64,000 nucleotides of DNA from Pratylenchus scribneri (lineage: Eukaryota; Nematoda; Chromadorea; Rhabditida; Pratylenchidae): NCBI GenBank assembly GCA_030063045.1, contig JAQSEB010000045.1:806001-870000 (forward strand). Reading direction: 5' to 3'. Of the stretch, positions 1 through 9,865 are shown piece after piece. Each line of letters opens with the position of its first letter. Positions within the stretch are counted from its first letter, which is position 1. Under the pieces are notes generated by a model. The model ran no database searches and was not told where the DNA came from. It was given only the letters and a program-made list of their open reading frames with translations. The translations under genes and the position numbers were made by a program.

Positions 1-2
1 AG

Positions 3-269
3 TGTTGTGTATTTTACAACAATCAAGAAATAATAATAAAATGTTTTTATTCAATTTAATTTAAAATGCGAATCAAATAAATAATAAAGTCAAGTCGAAT
101 GAATAAAATTGGGAATTTTACAATTCGTAAGAATGATGTGTGGATTTGGCTGGGAATCGAATTGTGCTTGCGAAAAGGGACAGAGAAAGAGAATTTAGAG
201 AGGATTGGCAAAATGACAAAATAAATTTAAATCAATAGAAATGGTAATGTGAAAGGTCCATTCCCAACA
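3..269 (-). repeat. 3' LTR of the gypsy element
   Basis: This is the downstream LTR, since the element lies on the minus strand. It is 267 bp long and matches 4725-4991 throughout. Its termini are TGTTG and CAACA. Confidence 0.95.
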
Positions 270-281
270 TCTCCCCCTTTA
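270..281 (-). other. Polypurine tract of the gypsy element
   Basis: Read on the minus strand, this is AAAGGGGGAGA directly against the LTR start TGTTG. That is the expected position and composition of the plus-strand primer for reverse transcription. Confidence 0.85.
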
Positions 282-296
282 AATTCTTTAATCCCT

Positions 297-3200
297 CTAT
301 TGTTCTTCATATCGGCCTTTCGATGGATCAATTTGGAGCACTTTTGTTTTTGTTCGATGGCGAATTGGATAACGGCGATGAGGAGAACAATTCTGTGGAG
401 GATTCAATGGATTTTCCGGGGTTGTTTCTTCCCGATTTTCGGCAAATTCCATTGGTAAACGTCGGCGCATTTGATTTGCATGCCGATGAACTACTCTTTT
501 CAGCATTGGAACCTCAACTCTATAGGTTGGTGAATGTCCGACTTGTTCCAATATTGTCCCTGGGATCCATTGAGTTTTCCCAAATCGATAATTAAGCAAA
601 AATATGCTTTCTCCTGGAGTAAATTCGACCAATTTTGCTCCATTTTTCACATCAAATTGTTGTGCCATTTTATTGGTGTATTCCTGTCGATCATTTTTAA
701 TAACGCATTCATTTTTATTGTTGGAAATTGGATGAAGCAATGACAATTTTGTGCGAATTCGCCGACCAAGGAATAATTGATCCGGTGAATGTCCATCCAA
801 TGCCGAATGCGGTGTAGTCCGATAGGCCAGAAGCATTTTCTCTGCCCATTTTGGACCTTCTTCTTTGCATTTTTGCATGGCCCTTTTAAATGTATCGACG
901 AATCGTTCGATTTGACCATTCGATTGAGGGTGGAACGGTGGCGTAAATGTGTGTTTTATGCCAAATTCACTGCAGAAATCTCTGAATTCTTTTGATTTCA
1001 GCTGCGTTCCATTGTCCGAAACTATTTCTTTTGGAATGCCATATCGATTGACCAATATACGCATTGTATCCACAGTGTCCTTTGCCGAAATTGTTTTCAT
1101 TCTGAACACATCTGGCCATTTTGAAAATGCATCGGTGACCAATAAATATGTATTTCCGTCTTTGCATGGTCCCGCAAAATCAATATGCACTCGCTCATAG
1201 ACTTCACCAGTCAATGGCCATGGTTCCAATGTGGTTTTTATAGGCGATTTTGCCGCTTCTTGACATTGAGTGCATGTTCGGACCAAATTTTCAATATCCG
1301 AATCGATTTTTGGCCAATAAACATGTTCTCTTGCAATGGCTTTCATCTTCACAATTCCTGGATGAGCCAAATGCATTGCCTTGAGAACTTTTGAGCGAAG
1401 TACTTCTGGAATAATTGTTCGGTGGCCATAAACGAAACATCCATTAATTTCATTGATGTCGTTTCTTTTTGGAAAATATGGACCCATTTCATGGTCTTCA
1501 CATTTGTTTGGCCAACCAACATTGCAAAACTTTGCCAATTTTTGTAAAATTTCATCCTTTTGTGTTTCTTCGGCAATTTCCTTCACTGTAATTGGTAATG
1601 CCTCGATTGATGAAACAAAAAATTCTTCAATGAATTTCTCCGTTTCCGTGCAAATATTGGCAATCAAAACTTCCTCTTCCGGCTTTGGATAATTTGCAAT
1701 TAGCCGCGAAAGGACATCAACTTTTCCAAATGAGTTTGTATTGACGTATTCAATTTTAAAGTCGTAATTTGATAGAATAATTGCCCATCTCTGCAGTCTG
1801 CTTGCTGCATAAATTGGAATGCCATTTTTGGAGCCAAATATTGCCAATAATGGTTTATGGTCTGTTTGAAGCGTAAATTGGCGACCAAATATCATTTTGT
1901 GAAATTTCTTGACGGCAAAAACTAGACCAAGCGCTTCTTTTTCAATTTGACTATAATTTCGTTGGGCCGGTGAAAATGTGATTGATGCATGCTCAATGAC
2001 CTTCTCAGTTTTGTCTGGAAACAAATGACTGATGGTCGCTCCGATTCCATCTTTGGAAGCATCGGCCGCCACTATGATTGGCAATTTCGGATCATAGTGC
2101 GTAAGCATCAATTCTGACTGCAAAATTTCTTTGGCTTTCTCGAATGCCTTTTGCTGCCGTTCTGTCCATTCAAATTTCACATCTTTTCTCAATAATTCAT
2201 CCAATGGTGCACGCAATTCTCTCATTTGCTTGATGAATCTTCCATAATAATTCAATGCACCGAGAAAGGATCGCAAAGTCGACACATCCGTGGGCGCTGG
2301 CATTTTCTTGATTGCCTCTGATCGCGCTGGATCTGGTCGAATGCCTTTTGAATCAACAATATGTCCCAATAAATGAACTTCTTTTTGCATAAAATGGCAT
2401 TTTTCCAATTGAATTTTCAGCCCATATTCATTGATCCTTTCGAACAATTTGAATAGGGTCTTCTTATGTTCATTTGTATTGGCGCTTCCGATATAAAGAT
2501 CATCCAAATAAGATCCTGCGCCATCAATTCCGGATGTTAATTGATCCATTAATTCTTGGAAAATGCTCGGTGCGGATTTTACACCAAATGGCAGCCTCTC
2601 GCATTGGAATAGCCCCAAATGTGTATTTATTCCACATAACTGCTTTGATTGTTCATCCAATTCAATTTGTAAATAAGCATCACGCAAGTCAATTTGAGAA
2701 ATGACCTTTGCGCCGTTCAATTTATGGAAAATCTCATCTGGTCTTGGCAATGGGTGGCGATTGAGTTCGATGGCATTATTCAATCCAGTTGAAAAATCCA
2801 TGCAGACCCGTGTTTTGCCATTTTTCTTTTGAACACTGAGAATAGGCGCGGCCCATTTGCTGAATTGTACTGGTTTGATAGCACCAATTGACACGAGTCT
2901 CTTCAATTCAGCCTCCACTGTTTCCTTTGCGCTGAATGGGACCGGTCGAGCCTTGCAAAATATTGGCCTTGCATCTTCTTTCAAGTGCAAATGTGCCTTC
3001 ATTTTGGTGCATACACCCAGACCAGGGCTAAAAACTTCAGGAAATTTTTGTTCAAGAGCTGATGCCAATGATTTTGCATCTTCATATGCCAATTTTTCAT
3101 AGTTGAATGATTTTTGAATTGTCGAAATGATTGGATTTTCTGGTGAGCATAATAAGGCCAAAATTTCCTTTGGAAGAATATTCAAATTCACAATCCAAGG

Positions 3201-4451
3201 AATGCCAAGTAAATCGTGCGCCACTTGATTTGTCACATATCCAATCAATTTCTTTTCCGTTCCATTGAAATTGACCAAACATTCAATTTTTCCCATAATA
3301 TTGAATTGAATTCCATTGCAATTACTAGCCTTGATTTCTGACTTCACCAATTTAGGCTTTCCAAGTTTTGCCCATGTGGCTAAAGTGAGAATTGCAATTT
3401 GGGAACCGGTGTCCAATTTCATATCAAAATTCTTTCCATTTATTTTGACTGGCACAATAAACCATCCATAATATTCTGCATTATTGGCGGCCATATTCAC
3501 TTCAATTGAACCAACTTGCACTTCATTTGTCCCAGTTTTCTGAGTTCTCTGGCGACAAATAGTTGCAATATGACCTTTCTTGCCACAACAATTGCACGTC
3601 GCATCTTTGAATTTGCACTGCTGGCGCCAATGGCCAGGCTTTCCACATGCAAAACAAGATGCTTTTGTATTCTTCTCATTTTTGTTCTCGGCCTTCCCTT
3701 CTTTGGGTTTTATCTTGCCTTTGAACTTTTCTTTGTATTGTTGCGGTTTATTGTGAATGGCATTGACTGATGGGTGGTGGCTTGATGATAGGGATTTGGC
3801 ACTATCCCGCAAGAGTTGAAATGCTCGACATTCTTCGCCAAGCTTTTCCAATTTCAGCTCTTCGCCTTTCTTGTTTGATTCTTCCAATAATTGTAAGCAT
3901 TTTTGACGTAAATCATGGTGTTCATCTCGCAAGCCCACCACCATTATCATACACTTCAATGTTTCTTTTGTCAATGTTAAATTTGCATTTTCACAGGCCG
4001 CATTTACTTTGGAAATGAATGTGGCAATATCTTCTCCTGCCTGCTGTTTTATTTTAAAGCATTCAAACCTCCTCACAAACAGCGATCGATCATCGGCGAA
4101 CAAAGCCTTAAGCTTTGTGATGGCATCTTTATATTCCAATTCATCGGGCTTTGTTGGCAGAATGCTATCAGCGAATTTGGCATATTCTGAGTCCCCAAGT
4201 TTGCCGATCAATAATCGAACTCTGGCTGACTCTTCCAATTGATCACCATCCACTTCAATGTGGTTGCCAAATCTTTGGTGCCATTTTTCAAATGTTGAGC
4301 CAGCTTCCGGATCATAATTGAAAGTATTGATCCTCAAACTGAGTGATGCAGCGAGAGCAGCGTCATTAGTCCCAATATTTTGCGCTGGCGCCAAATTCTT
4401 TGTAATTGCTGCCAATAATTGTTGGAACTGTTCAGCCGATAAATTTGCCAT
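297..4451 (-). CDS. Gag-Pol polyprotein, Ty3/gypsy
   Basis: A single 1384-residue frame without breaks. Gag occupies about residues 1-300 and ends in two CCHC zinc knuckles (about 266-279 and 286-299). An aspartic protease follows with DTGS at 347-350. Reverse transcriptase spans about 490-740, with YLDD at 648-651. RNase H follows (catalytic D about 797, TDHK at 863-866). Integrase has an HHCC-type zinc region at about 1027-1063 and the D-D-E triad: HIDF about 1089, SDNGT about 1145, and the E of the HPQSNGQIE motif about 1182. Gag and Pol share one frame with no stop or frameshift between them, and there is no envelope frame. The start chosen is the first ATG after the leader. All catalytic residues are present, so the copy could be active; that is inference. 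Confidence 0.95.
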   Translation of the reverse strand: MANLSAEQFQQLLAAITKNLAPAQNIGTNDAALAASLSLRINTFNYDPEAGSTFEKWHQRFGNHIEVDGDQLEESARVRLLIGKLGDSEYAKFADSILPTKPDELEYKDAITKLKALFADDRSLFVRRFECFKIKQQAGEDIATFISKVNAACENANLTLTKETLKCMIMVVGLRDEHHDLRQKCLQLLEESNKKGEELKLEKLGEECRAFQLLRDSAKSLSSSHHPSVNAIHNKPQQYKEKFKGKIKPKEGKAENKNEKNTKASCFACGKPGHWRQQCKFKDATCNCCGKKGHIATICRQRTQKTGTNEVQVGSIEVNMAANNAEYYGWFIVPVKINGKNFDMKLDTGSQIAILTLATWAKLGKPKLVKSEIKASNCNGIQFNIMGKIECLVNFNGTEKKLIGYVTNQVAHDLLGIPWIVNLNILPKEILALLCSPENPIISTIQKSFNYEKLAYEDAKSLASALEQKFPEVFSPGLGVCTKMKAHLHLKEDARPIFCKARPVPFSAKETVEAELKRLVSIGAIKPVQFSKWAAPILSVQKKNGKTRVCMDFSTGLNNAIELNRHPLPRPDEIFHKLNGAKVISQIDLRDAYLQIELDEQSKQLCGINTHLGLFQCERLPFGVKSAPSIFQELMDQLTSGIDGAGSYLDDLYIGSANTNEHKKTLFKLFERINEYGLKIQLEKCHFMQKEVHLLGHIVDSKGIRPDPARSEAIKKMPAPTDVSTLRSFLGALNYYGRFIKQMRELRAPLDELLRKDVKFEWTERQQKAFEKAKEILQSELMLTHYDPKLPIIVAADASKDGIGATISHLFPDKTEKVIEHASITFSPAQRNYSQIEKEALGLVFAVKKFHKMIFGRQFTLQTDHKPLLAIFGSKNGIPIYAASRLQRWAIILSNYDFKIEYVNTNSFGKVDVLSRLIANYPKPEEEVLIANICTETEKFIEEFFVSSIEALPITVKEIAEETQKDEILQKLAKFCNVGWPNKCEDHEMGPYFPKRNDINEINGCFVYGHRTIIPEVLRSKVLKAMHLAHPGIVKMKAIAREHVYWPKIDSDIENLVRTCTQCQEAAKSPIKTTLEPWPLTGEVYERVHIDFAGPCKDGNTYLLVTDAFSKWPDVFRMKTISAKDTVDTMRILVNRYGIPKEIVSDNGTQLKSKEFRDFCSEFGIKHTFTPPFHPQSNGQIERFVDTFKRAMQKCKEEGPKWAEKMLLAYRTTPHSALDGHSPDQLFLGRRIRTKLSLLHPISNNKNECVIKNDRQEYTNKMAQQFDVKNGAKLVEFTPGESIFLLNYRFGKTQWIPGTILEQVGHSPTYRVEVPMLKRVVHRHANQMRRRLPMEFAENREETTPENPLNPPQNCSPHRRYPIRHRTKTKVLQIDPSKGRYEEQ

Positions 4452-4705
4452 TTTTGATTATTTAAATGATGGAATAAAATTGACGAAAAATGTGAATAAT
4501 TTATTGAAGATTTGCCCGATCTGCACACAGCAGATTCAATTAAATTCACACAGAAAATAATAGGCGTCGAATTTTATTGATTTTTGATGCCGATTTTTGA
4601 CGGAATTTTATTGCCGATTTGACGAATTTTAATTGCAGCCTTTGACGATTAAAAACTTTTATTGTCCAAATAAAATAAAGTCGTGTCCAAATATAATAAT
4701 TTTTT

Positions 4706-4719
4706 TGCTGACTGCGCCA
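4706..4719 (-). other. Primer binding site
   Basis: On the minus strand TGGCGCAGTCAGCA begins 5 bp after the LTR ends. It starts with TGG, complementary to a tRNA CCA end, as expected for minus-strand priming. The primer tRNA was not identified. Confidence 0.75.
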
Positions 4720-4724
4720 AAAGT

Positions 4725-4991
4725 TGTTGTGTATTTTACAACAATCAAGAAATAATAATAAAATGTTTTTATTCAATTTAATTTAAAATGCGAATCAAAT
4801 AAATAATAAAGTCAAGTCGAATGAATAAAATTGGGAATTTTACAATTCGTAAGAATGATGTGTGGATTTGGCTGGGAATCGAATTGTGCTTGCGAAAAGG
4901 GACAGAGAAAGAGAATTTAGAGAGGATTGGCAAAATGACAAAATAAATTTAAATCAATAGAAATGGTAATGTGAAAGGTCCATTCCCAACA
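4725..4991 (-). repeat. 5' LTR of the gypsy element
   Basis: This is the upstream LTR on the minus strand, 267 bp, with the same sequence as 3-269. It would hold the promoter. I could not point to a specific TATA box. Confidence 0.95.
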
Positions 4992-4997
4992 CGAATA

Positions 4998-5380
4998 TAT
5001 TATTGAAAATATCGAATTGAAAATAGCGAATAGAGTATTGAACATGGAGAAAAGCAAGGGTGTGGTTTGTCCTAGATTACCAAACCCTATGCCAATTCGA
5101 TAAGGGCAAGAAGCGTCGATTGGTATATAATTTTTCGAGTTTTGACCAAAAATTACATGGTTTTTTGTTCAAAACTACTTAAAAATTGGTTAAACCTAAA
5201 TCAAATCTTTATCAAACCGATGCATCTCTTCGACAACTATCGAATGAGTATAAGGGTTTGAGGGTTTAGGACAATTTTATAAAGAATTATAAACCGTTTT
5301 GTTCTATTCGCCATTTTCAATATTCTATTTGCCATTTTCAATAATTTATTCGCCATTTTAAATATTTTCCTTAAATAAAA
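4998..5380. repeat. Degenerate fold-back repeat
   Basis: The ends are inverted copies of a short unit (ATTGAAAATAGCGAATAGA on the left, TCTATTTGCCATTTTCAAT-like on the right) that is itself repeated two or three times. The interior carries the module GCGTCGATTGGTATATAA, shared with 6566-6972 and 54985-55345. The arms are too diverged to give exact ends. The gypsy element is inserted at its left edge. Confidence 0.6.
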
Positions 5381-5412
5381 TTTCACTATTCACCGTTACA
5401 ATCTTAATTAAG

Positions 5413-6002
5413 GTTAATCGAGCCAGTCTCGCCTGTGCCCCCTTGGTCAAATGGGTAAAGGCATAACTTTCCTATGCAAAAATGTTGCATAAAGTGGAGC
5501 CACTCAACAATGAACTTAATCGACTTCGAAATGACGCTGAAGAAAAGTATCAAAAGGGCCAAGAGTTGAAAAAGAAGATTGGAATTAGTGTTGCACAAAA
5601 TTCGAAACGTCCGTCCTCTCGTCCGTCCCCTATTTTTCAATTTTTCGCTCGTCCGTCCTCTCGTCCGTCCCCTCTTTTTTCATTTTCTCTCGTCCGTCCT
5701 CTCGTCCGTCCCTTCTTTTTCAATTTTTAATTCGTCCGTCCTTTCGTCCGTCCTTTCTCGTCTTTCCTTAATTTTTTTGGTGTCCTTTTTTCTCTCGTCC
5801 GTCCTCTCGTCCGTCCTTGATTTTCAAATTTTCGCTCGTCCGTCCTCTCGTCCGTCCTTGATTTTCAATTTTTCTCTCGTCCGTCCTCTCGTCCGTCTTT
5901 ACTAAGGACGAGACGAGGATGAGACGAGAGGACGGACGAAGACGAGGACGTTTTGTGCAACACTGATTGGAATACTGGAAGAACGCATCCAAACTTTGAA
6001 AG
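5413..6002 (+). pseudogene. Cytoplasmic dynein heavy chain exon fragment
   Basis: In the frame of the ATG at 5482, translation from 5413 reads VNRASLACAPLVKWVKA, then a TAA stop at 5464-5466, then LSYAKMLHKVEPLNNEL and a coiled-coil stretch. This matches, from memory, the conserved segment of cytoplasmic dynein heavy chain at the base of the microtubule-binding stalk (pattern RAS-AC-P-VKW---QL-Y--ML--VEPL-NEL). The frame is then cut by a 379-bp MITE at 5586-5964. Discounting the insert and one copy of the duplicated target, the same frame resumes (about 14 more residues) and ends at a stop near 6000. No other dynein exon was seen nearby, so this is a dead fragment with a premature stop plus an insertion. 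Confidence 0.8.
5586..5964. mobile_element. MITE with 9-bp target duplication, CGTCCGTCC-rich interior
   Basis: Terminal inverted repeats are AGTGTTGCACAAAA on the left and its complement at 5951-5964. The 9-bp sequence GATTGGAAT occurs immediately before (5577-5585) and after (5965-5973), a clear target-site duplication. The interior is an array of CTCGTCCGTCC units in about 50-bp blocks, followed by a short stretch of the complement (GGACGGACGAAGACGAGG), so the right end can fold back on the array. A 9-bp duplication suggests the Mutator superfamily. No coding capacity. Confidence 0.85.
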
Positions 6003-6565
6003 TGAATTTTGCTTAAATTTTAGAAATAATTCTCTTTTTCCTTTTATTAGTTTGAATCAATGAATGATGAGGAAAACAGAGGAACAAACGAAGCATTTTT
6101 ATATTAAATATGACCAATTTGGAGTCCCATAATGAGGATTAAACAACACATTTTTTACTTTGATTCATTTTTATATTCCATTCGACACATTTATCAAAAA
6201 CATATAATTTTCCTCACAACTACATTTCACTTTGATTTTTTTTAACATCTTTGAATTTAACTGAATAAATTATCAAAATTAACTATTTCTTTATTTGATT
6301 GAGGAAAGATTGAAGAAATTCATAGGTAAATTTATGAATTGCAAACTTAAACCAAAAGTGAGTCCCCTAAGTACTGAAATGTGATGGCTTGTTTCCATTT
6401 CGTCCAAAATTTACAGTTTAACTTCTAAGAAATTTAATCTAAACGGGTATAGCAATTTAGATAGGATTAAACCAAACCATTATCATTGACAATGGAGAAT
6501 GAACGCTAAAGGGCGAAATGTTCATTGTAAAATTGCCGAGAATTTGTCAAAATAAAAAATGGGAA
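6003..6565. other. Intergenic, no gene seen
   Basis: AT-rich sequence with no convincing exon, splice-site pair or repeat unit. Nothing further can be supported. Confidence 0.5.
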
Positions 6566-6972
6566 ATATTTAATTTGCATAAAAAATTATTGAATTTGCA
6601 TAAAAGAGTATTTAAAATGCATAAAAGTTTATACCGGTTTAGCGTTTAGTCTAAAATTCATAAACCATATACCATTCGATAGATCTCATCGAGACGCGTC
6701 GATTGGTATATATTTTGTTATGGTTTAATTGGTTTTGAACCAAAACCCATAAAATTGTTTAAGTGGTTTAAAACCTTTATTTTTGATCAAACCATGACAA
6801 AATATATACCAATCGACGCGTCTCGATGAGATCTATCGAATGGTATATAGTTTATGAATTTTAGACTAAACGCTAAACCGGTATAAACTTTTATGCATTT
6901 TAAATATTCTTTTGTGCAAATTCAATAATTTTTTATGCAAATTCAATAATTTTTTATGCAAATTAAATACCA
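6566..6972. mobile_element. Fold-back element with about 180-bp arms
   Basis: Left arm about 6566-6735, right arm about 6795-6972. The arms are near-perfect reverse complements, both including TATACCGGTTTAGCGTTTAG and ATCGAGACGCGTCGATTGG. The outer part of each arm repeats a TGCAAATTCAATAATTTTT unit; the right arm has one more copy than the left. Only about 60 bp separate the arms, so the transcript would form a long hairpin. No coding capacity and no clear target duplication. Confidence 0.9.
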
Positions 6973-7876
6973 TCCATAAAAAATTGGACAAGAAATTTGT
7001 TACAAATCAAATTATTATTTTAAGCCCCCGGTAACCGGGGGCAGTTTCCAAAAATTTGTTCTTAACACAGTCTCCACACTTCATATTTTTTACTGGTTAG
7101 GAACATCAAGTGCCTTATTTTAAACCGATAATTATGAGGAAAAGATGGGATTTGAAGGGTGATTAAGAGCTAATTGCAGATGCGTTGGAAAGGCACAAAA
7201 AGGCCTCAATTTCCCCACTCTACCCAACCAAATAAACAAGCCAAATTCTCCCCATTCCAGCACACTGCCTTTCATTCTCTTTAACTTCTTGTGGAATATT
7301 CTAGCAGTGTCTCGCTCATTTTCCGTTTCTAATTTTCGCTTCTTTACCTTTTTACCTTCCTTCCTAGAACGAATTGATTGGATGTGTAGAGCTTTTTATG
7401 AGATTTTGCCTTGCTAGCGCGTTTCTCCTCTTAAAAAACGTCTCATTTTATACATTTTTATCCAAACCGGTGTTAATCAATTTTGAAGAATTAAACCTAA
7501 AAATCAATGATGTTTTCGGGTTCAGTCCTTTGGAAAAACCCAAAAAAAAAAGTTTCAAAAACCCGATTTAATAATAAATGTTGTTAAACTAGCAAAAAGT
7601 TAGTTTAATTTAACTATTGAAACGGCTAATTATAAGCGAAATGTCCAAACACGAATATTTTCAAGCTTTAATTTAACCCATAAAATGACAAAAATCACAA
7701 AAATAGTTTTTTTTCACATTCTCTAATAATAAAAAACACGAGAACACACAACTCTCGCCAAAAAAATATTCAATTTTGTCCACCATTAAATCCACTCTGA
7801 ATTTTACCGATTTTAAATCTTTTTCAGGCGGTTTAAAGTACAATTTTGAAAAAATTCTTTTTATTCTTTTCTCATA
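6973..7876. other. Intergenic, upstream of the 7.9-kb gene
   Basis: No gene supported. It includes a GC-rich hairpin at 7024-7042 and a comparatively C/T-rich stretch at 7190-7340 that could be promoter for the next gene, but no motif decides this. Confidence 0.4.
7024..7042. repeat. Short GC-rich hairpin
   Basis: GCCCCCGGT and ACCGGGGGC are complementary and separated by one base. It stands out in sequence that is otherwise mostly A and T. Function unknown. Confidence 0.6.
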
Positions 7877-8919
7877 ATGTCATCTTCTGCAACAAATAAA
7901 AGTTTGGGAGCAAGTTGGCCAACTACCTCACACATTAAGGTTTACATTTTGAGCTAAAAAAGCAATTTTAAAAGCATAAAAAACAAAATTAACCAAAACG
8001 TAAAATATTTGAATGGATAAAACACAAAATGTATGGAAGAACAAAAATAAAATGCAAAATTTGTTCTACTTAATTAAAAAATTAAACGGATAGCGGGCGG
8101 AAGTGCTGGTCAGCAACAGCAAATTGATAAACCAACATCATCATCAGCAATTTGTAAGCAGGAAGAAGAAGAAGGTTTGGAAGAGGGAGAGCTTCCGGAT
8201 AAAATTGAAAATTCGGGAGAAGAAGATGAGGCCACAATTGAACAAAATGAGGCATCAGAGGTTCATTTTATTAGAATGAATTTATTCCCTAATTTTGTTA
8301 ATATCCAGCTACCCAATGTCGACAAATTAGTCCATTCACGAGAACTGCTGGAAAAAGTGATTTGTCCATTAGAAAATGTGCAAATTTTTATCCAGCACTA
8401 TGATCATCGGGCCATTTTCCACAATTGTTTGATGGCATTTCGATTGCTTAAAAACGAGGCTAATTTGGTTAGTTGATTATTAAATCTTAGCTGTAATGGC
8501 GAGTCATCTGTCAGCTCGATAATCTCAAGGTTTTTATATATTACGTAAATAAAATCAACCGACAAATAGCAATCAATAACAATAATGATGAGGAAATGAA
8601 CCTTCCAAGGGGATCCGAAGGCAAATGGAACTTACGCGAGACCGGAAATGGACGTTATTTATGGGAATGGATCACTGAGGAAATGAAGAAAAAGAAGTCC
8701 AAAAAACAACAAAATAAACAACAACAAAAGAAAGCAATCAATAATGGTCCAAATGGTCAGCAACAGAAGAAGAAAAAGAAGTATCGAATGAACCCCAGAC
8801 GACGCAAAGCTATTAAGAATAAAATGGCGACAGTGATGGAAAGTGAGCAAAATAATCGGGGTGAGAAGGCAGCGATCATCCCCAAATTGGCTGAAATCCA
8901 ATTTTGTAACCGATTTTGA
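7877..8919 (+). CDS. Hypothetical protein, lysine-rich C-terminus
   Basis: Proposed exons are 7877-7939, 8114-8467 and 8515-8919, all joined in phase 0, giving 273 residues. Exon 1 starts MSSSATNKS and ends at AAG before GTTTAC. Exon 2 follows GGTCAG and ends at TTG before GTTAGT. Exon 3 follows CTGTCAG. Residues about 20-65 are Q/E/D-rich. A folded part around VHFIRMNLFPNF to NLKVFIYYVNK alternates like an RRM, but that is only an impression. Then comes a motif LPRGSEGKWNLRETGNGRYL and a long basic K/Q tail, which suggests nuclear location. I do not recognise the family. The central coding exons are well supported by codon use and open frame; the first exon is the least certain. Confidence 0.6.
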
Positions 8920-9865
8920 AAAGAATGGAAGAACAATTGGAAGCAAAAATTTCAAAAAGGAAATATTTAAACTAAATATCATTTTTTATTGATAAATGAA
9001 AATATGCTGTTTTGATTATAATACAAATTTTGTCAATGTAAATTTTTACAAGTTTATGAAATTTTGCCAGCAGGCAAATTAATCAACCGAGATTCTACAA
9101 AATTCCCCAGCCCATCTCTGGTTGGAATCTATCAATTTCCAATATTTTCGCGATAAATTTGGAAGAAATTTATTTAATTAATAGGACAATGTTCTGAGAA
9201 TAATGGAAAAAGGAATGTAGTAAGAACGAAATCACCAATTCCTAAATTTTCAAACCAATTACATTACTCGGCGGTCGGCGAAAAATTTGAAGAAATTAAG
9301 AATAAATGGATGGAGCTCCTTCGAATTCAATTTGAAATTCTCCACTGCATCAGTGAAGAAAAATTCAAAATTGTTTTGCCTAATGAGAATTTCCCAGCCA
9401 ATCATCAAAAAATATAATATTGCCTTTGGGAATCCAATCCACAACAATGTTTGAACTTCGGAGATGCTAGGGGTAGAGGAGGTAGGACAATATGGGGAAG
9501 AGGGAAGGAATAATTTGAAAATACATTTAAGTACGAAACGAAAATCCTTTCAGTTAATTTTTTATTCAATTTGAATTAATTGGCCAAAAATAGGTTTTAG
9601 TCTGAATTCTTTATTAATTTCTAATTTTCAAAATTTATTATTTGTTCATCTGAGAACGGAACAATATGAAATATGGAGTTTTTTTTGACTATTTTGTGAT
9701 TATTTCTAGAGAGAATTTACACAGCCGATAGGTAGCCTTCCACAAAATTTATTCACATTCAATTTTCGGCATTTTCTAATTTTATTGACTTCCCTTCCAT
9801 TAATTTTCCTAATAAATATTTCTAAAAAATTAAATTCTAATTAAAATATTTTTCTGTTTATGAGA
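8920..9865. other. Intergenic, one weak open stretch
   Basis: 3' flank of the preceding gene, then AT-rich DNA. At about 9250-9415 both strands are open for about 55-60 codons; the plus-strand version has normal-looking codons but no start or splice support, so no gene is called. Confidence 0.4.

Larger units (their letters stand above)
3..4991 (-). mobile_element. Complete Ty3/gypsy LTR retrotransposon (K02A2.6-like)
   Basis: The element has two 267-bp LTRs at 3-269 and 4725-4991 that I read as identical base for base. They start TGTTG and end CAACA. It is transcribed on the minus strand. A primer binding site lies 5 bp inside the right LTR, a purine tract abuts the left LTR, and one uninterrupted Gag-Pol frame lies between. 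Identical LTRs imply a recent insertion. The bases after the element (CGAAT) do not match the two bases visible before it (AG), so no target duplication can be shown; the window begins too close to the LTR to test this fully. Confidence 0.96.

Noticed and set aside
297..4451. Many short plus-strand frames across the retrotransposon
   Set aside because: All lie opposite the continuous Gag-Pol frame, which has complete domains.
5482..5992. Arginine/serine-rich open frames across the CGTCCGTCC array
   Set aside because: They are open only because the repeat lacks stops in those frames; the region is a MITE.
7374..7571. Open frame with a hydrophobic start (MRFCLASAFLLLKN)
   Set aside because: It looks a little like a signal peptide, but the rest is low-complexity, there is no splice continuation, and it lies in the putative promoter of the next gene.
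9250..9447. Open frames on both strands, including a 62-residue minus-strand frame
   Set aside because: No start codon or splice signals fit either strand, no recognised motif, and no neighbour to join with.
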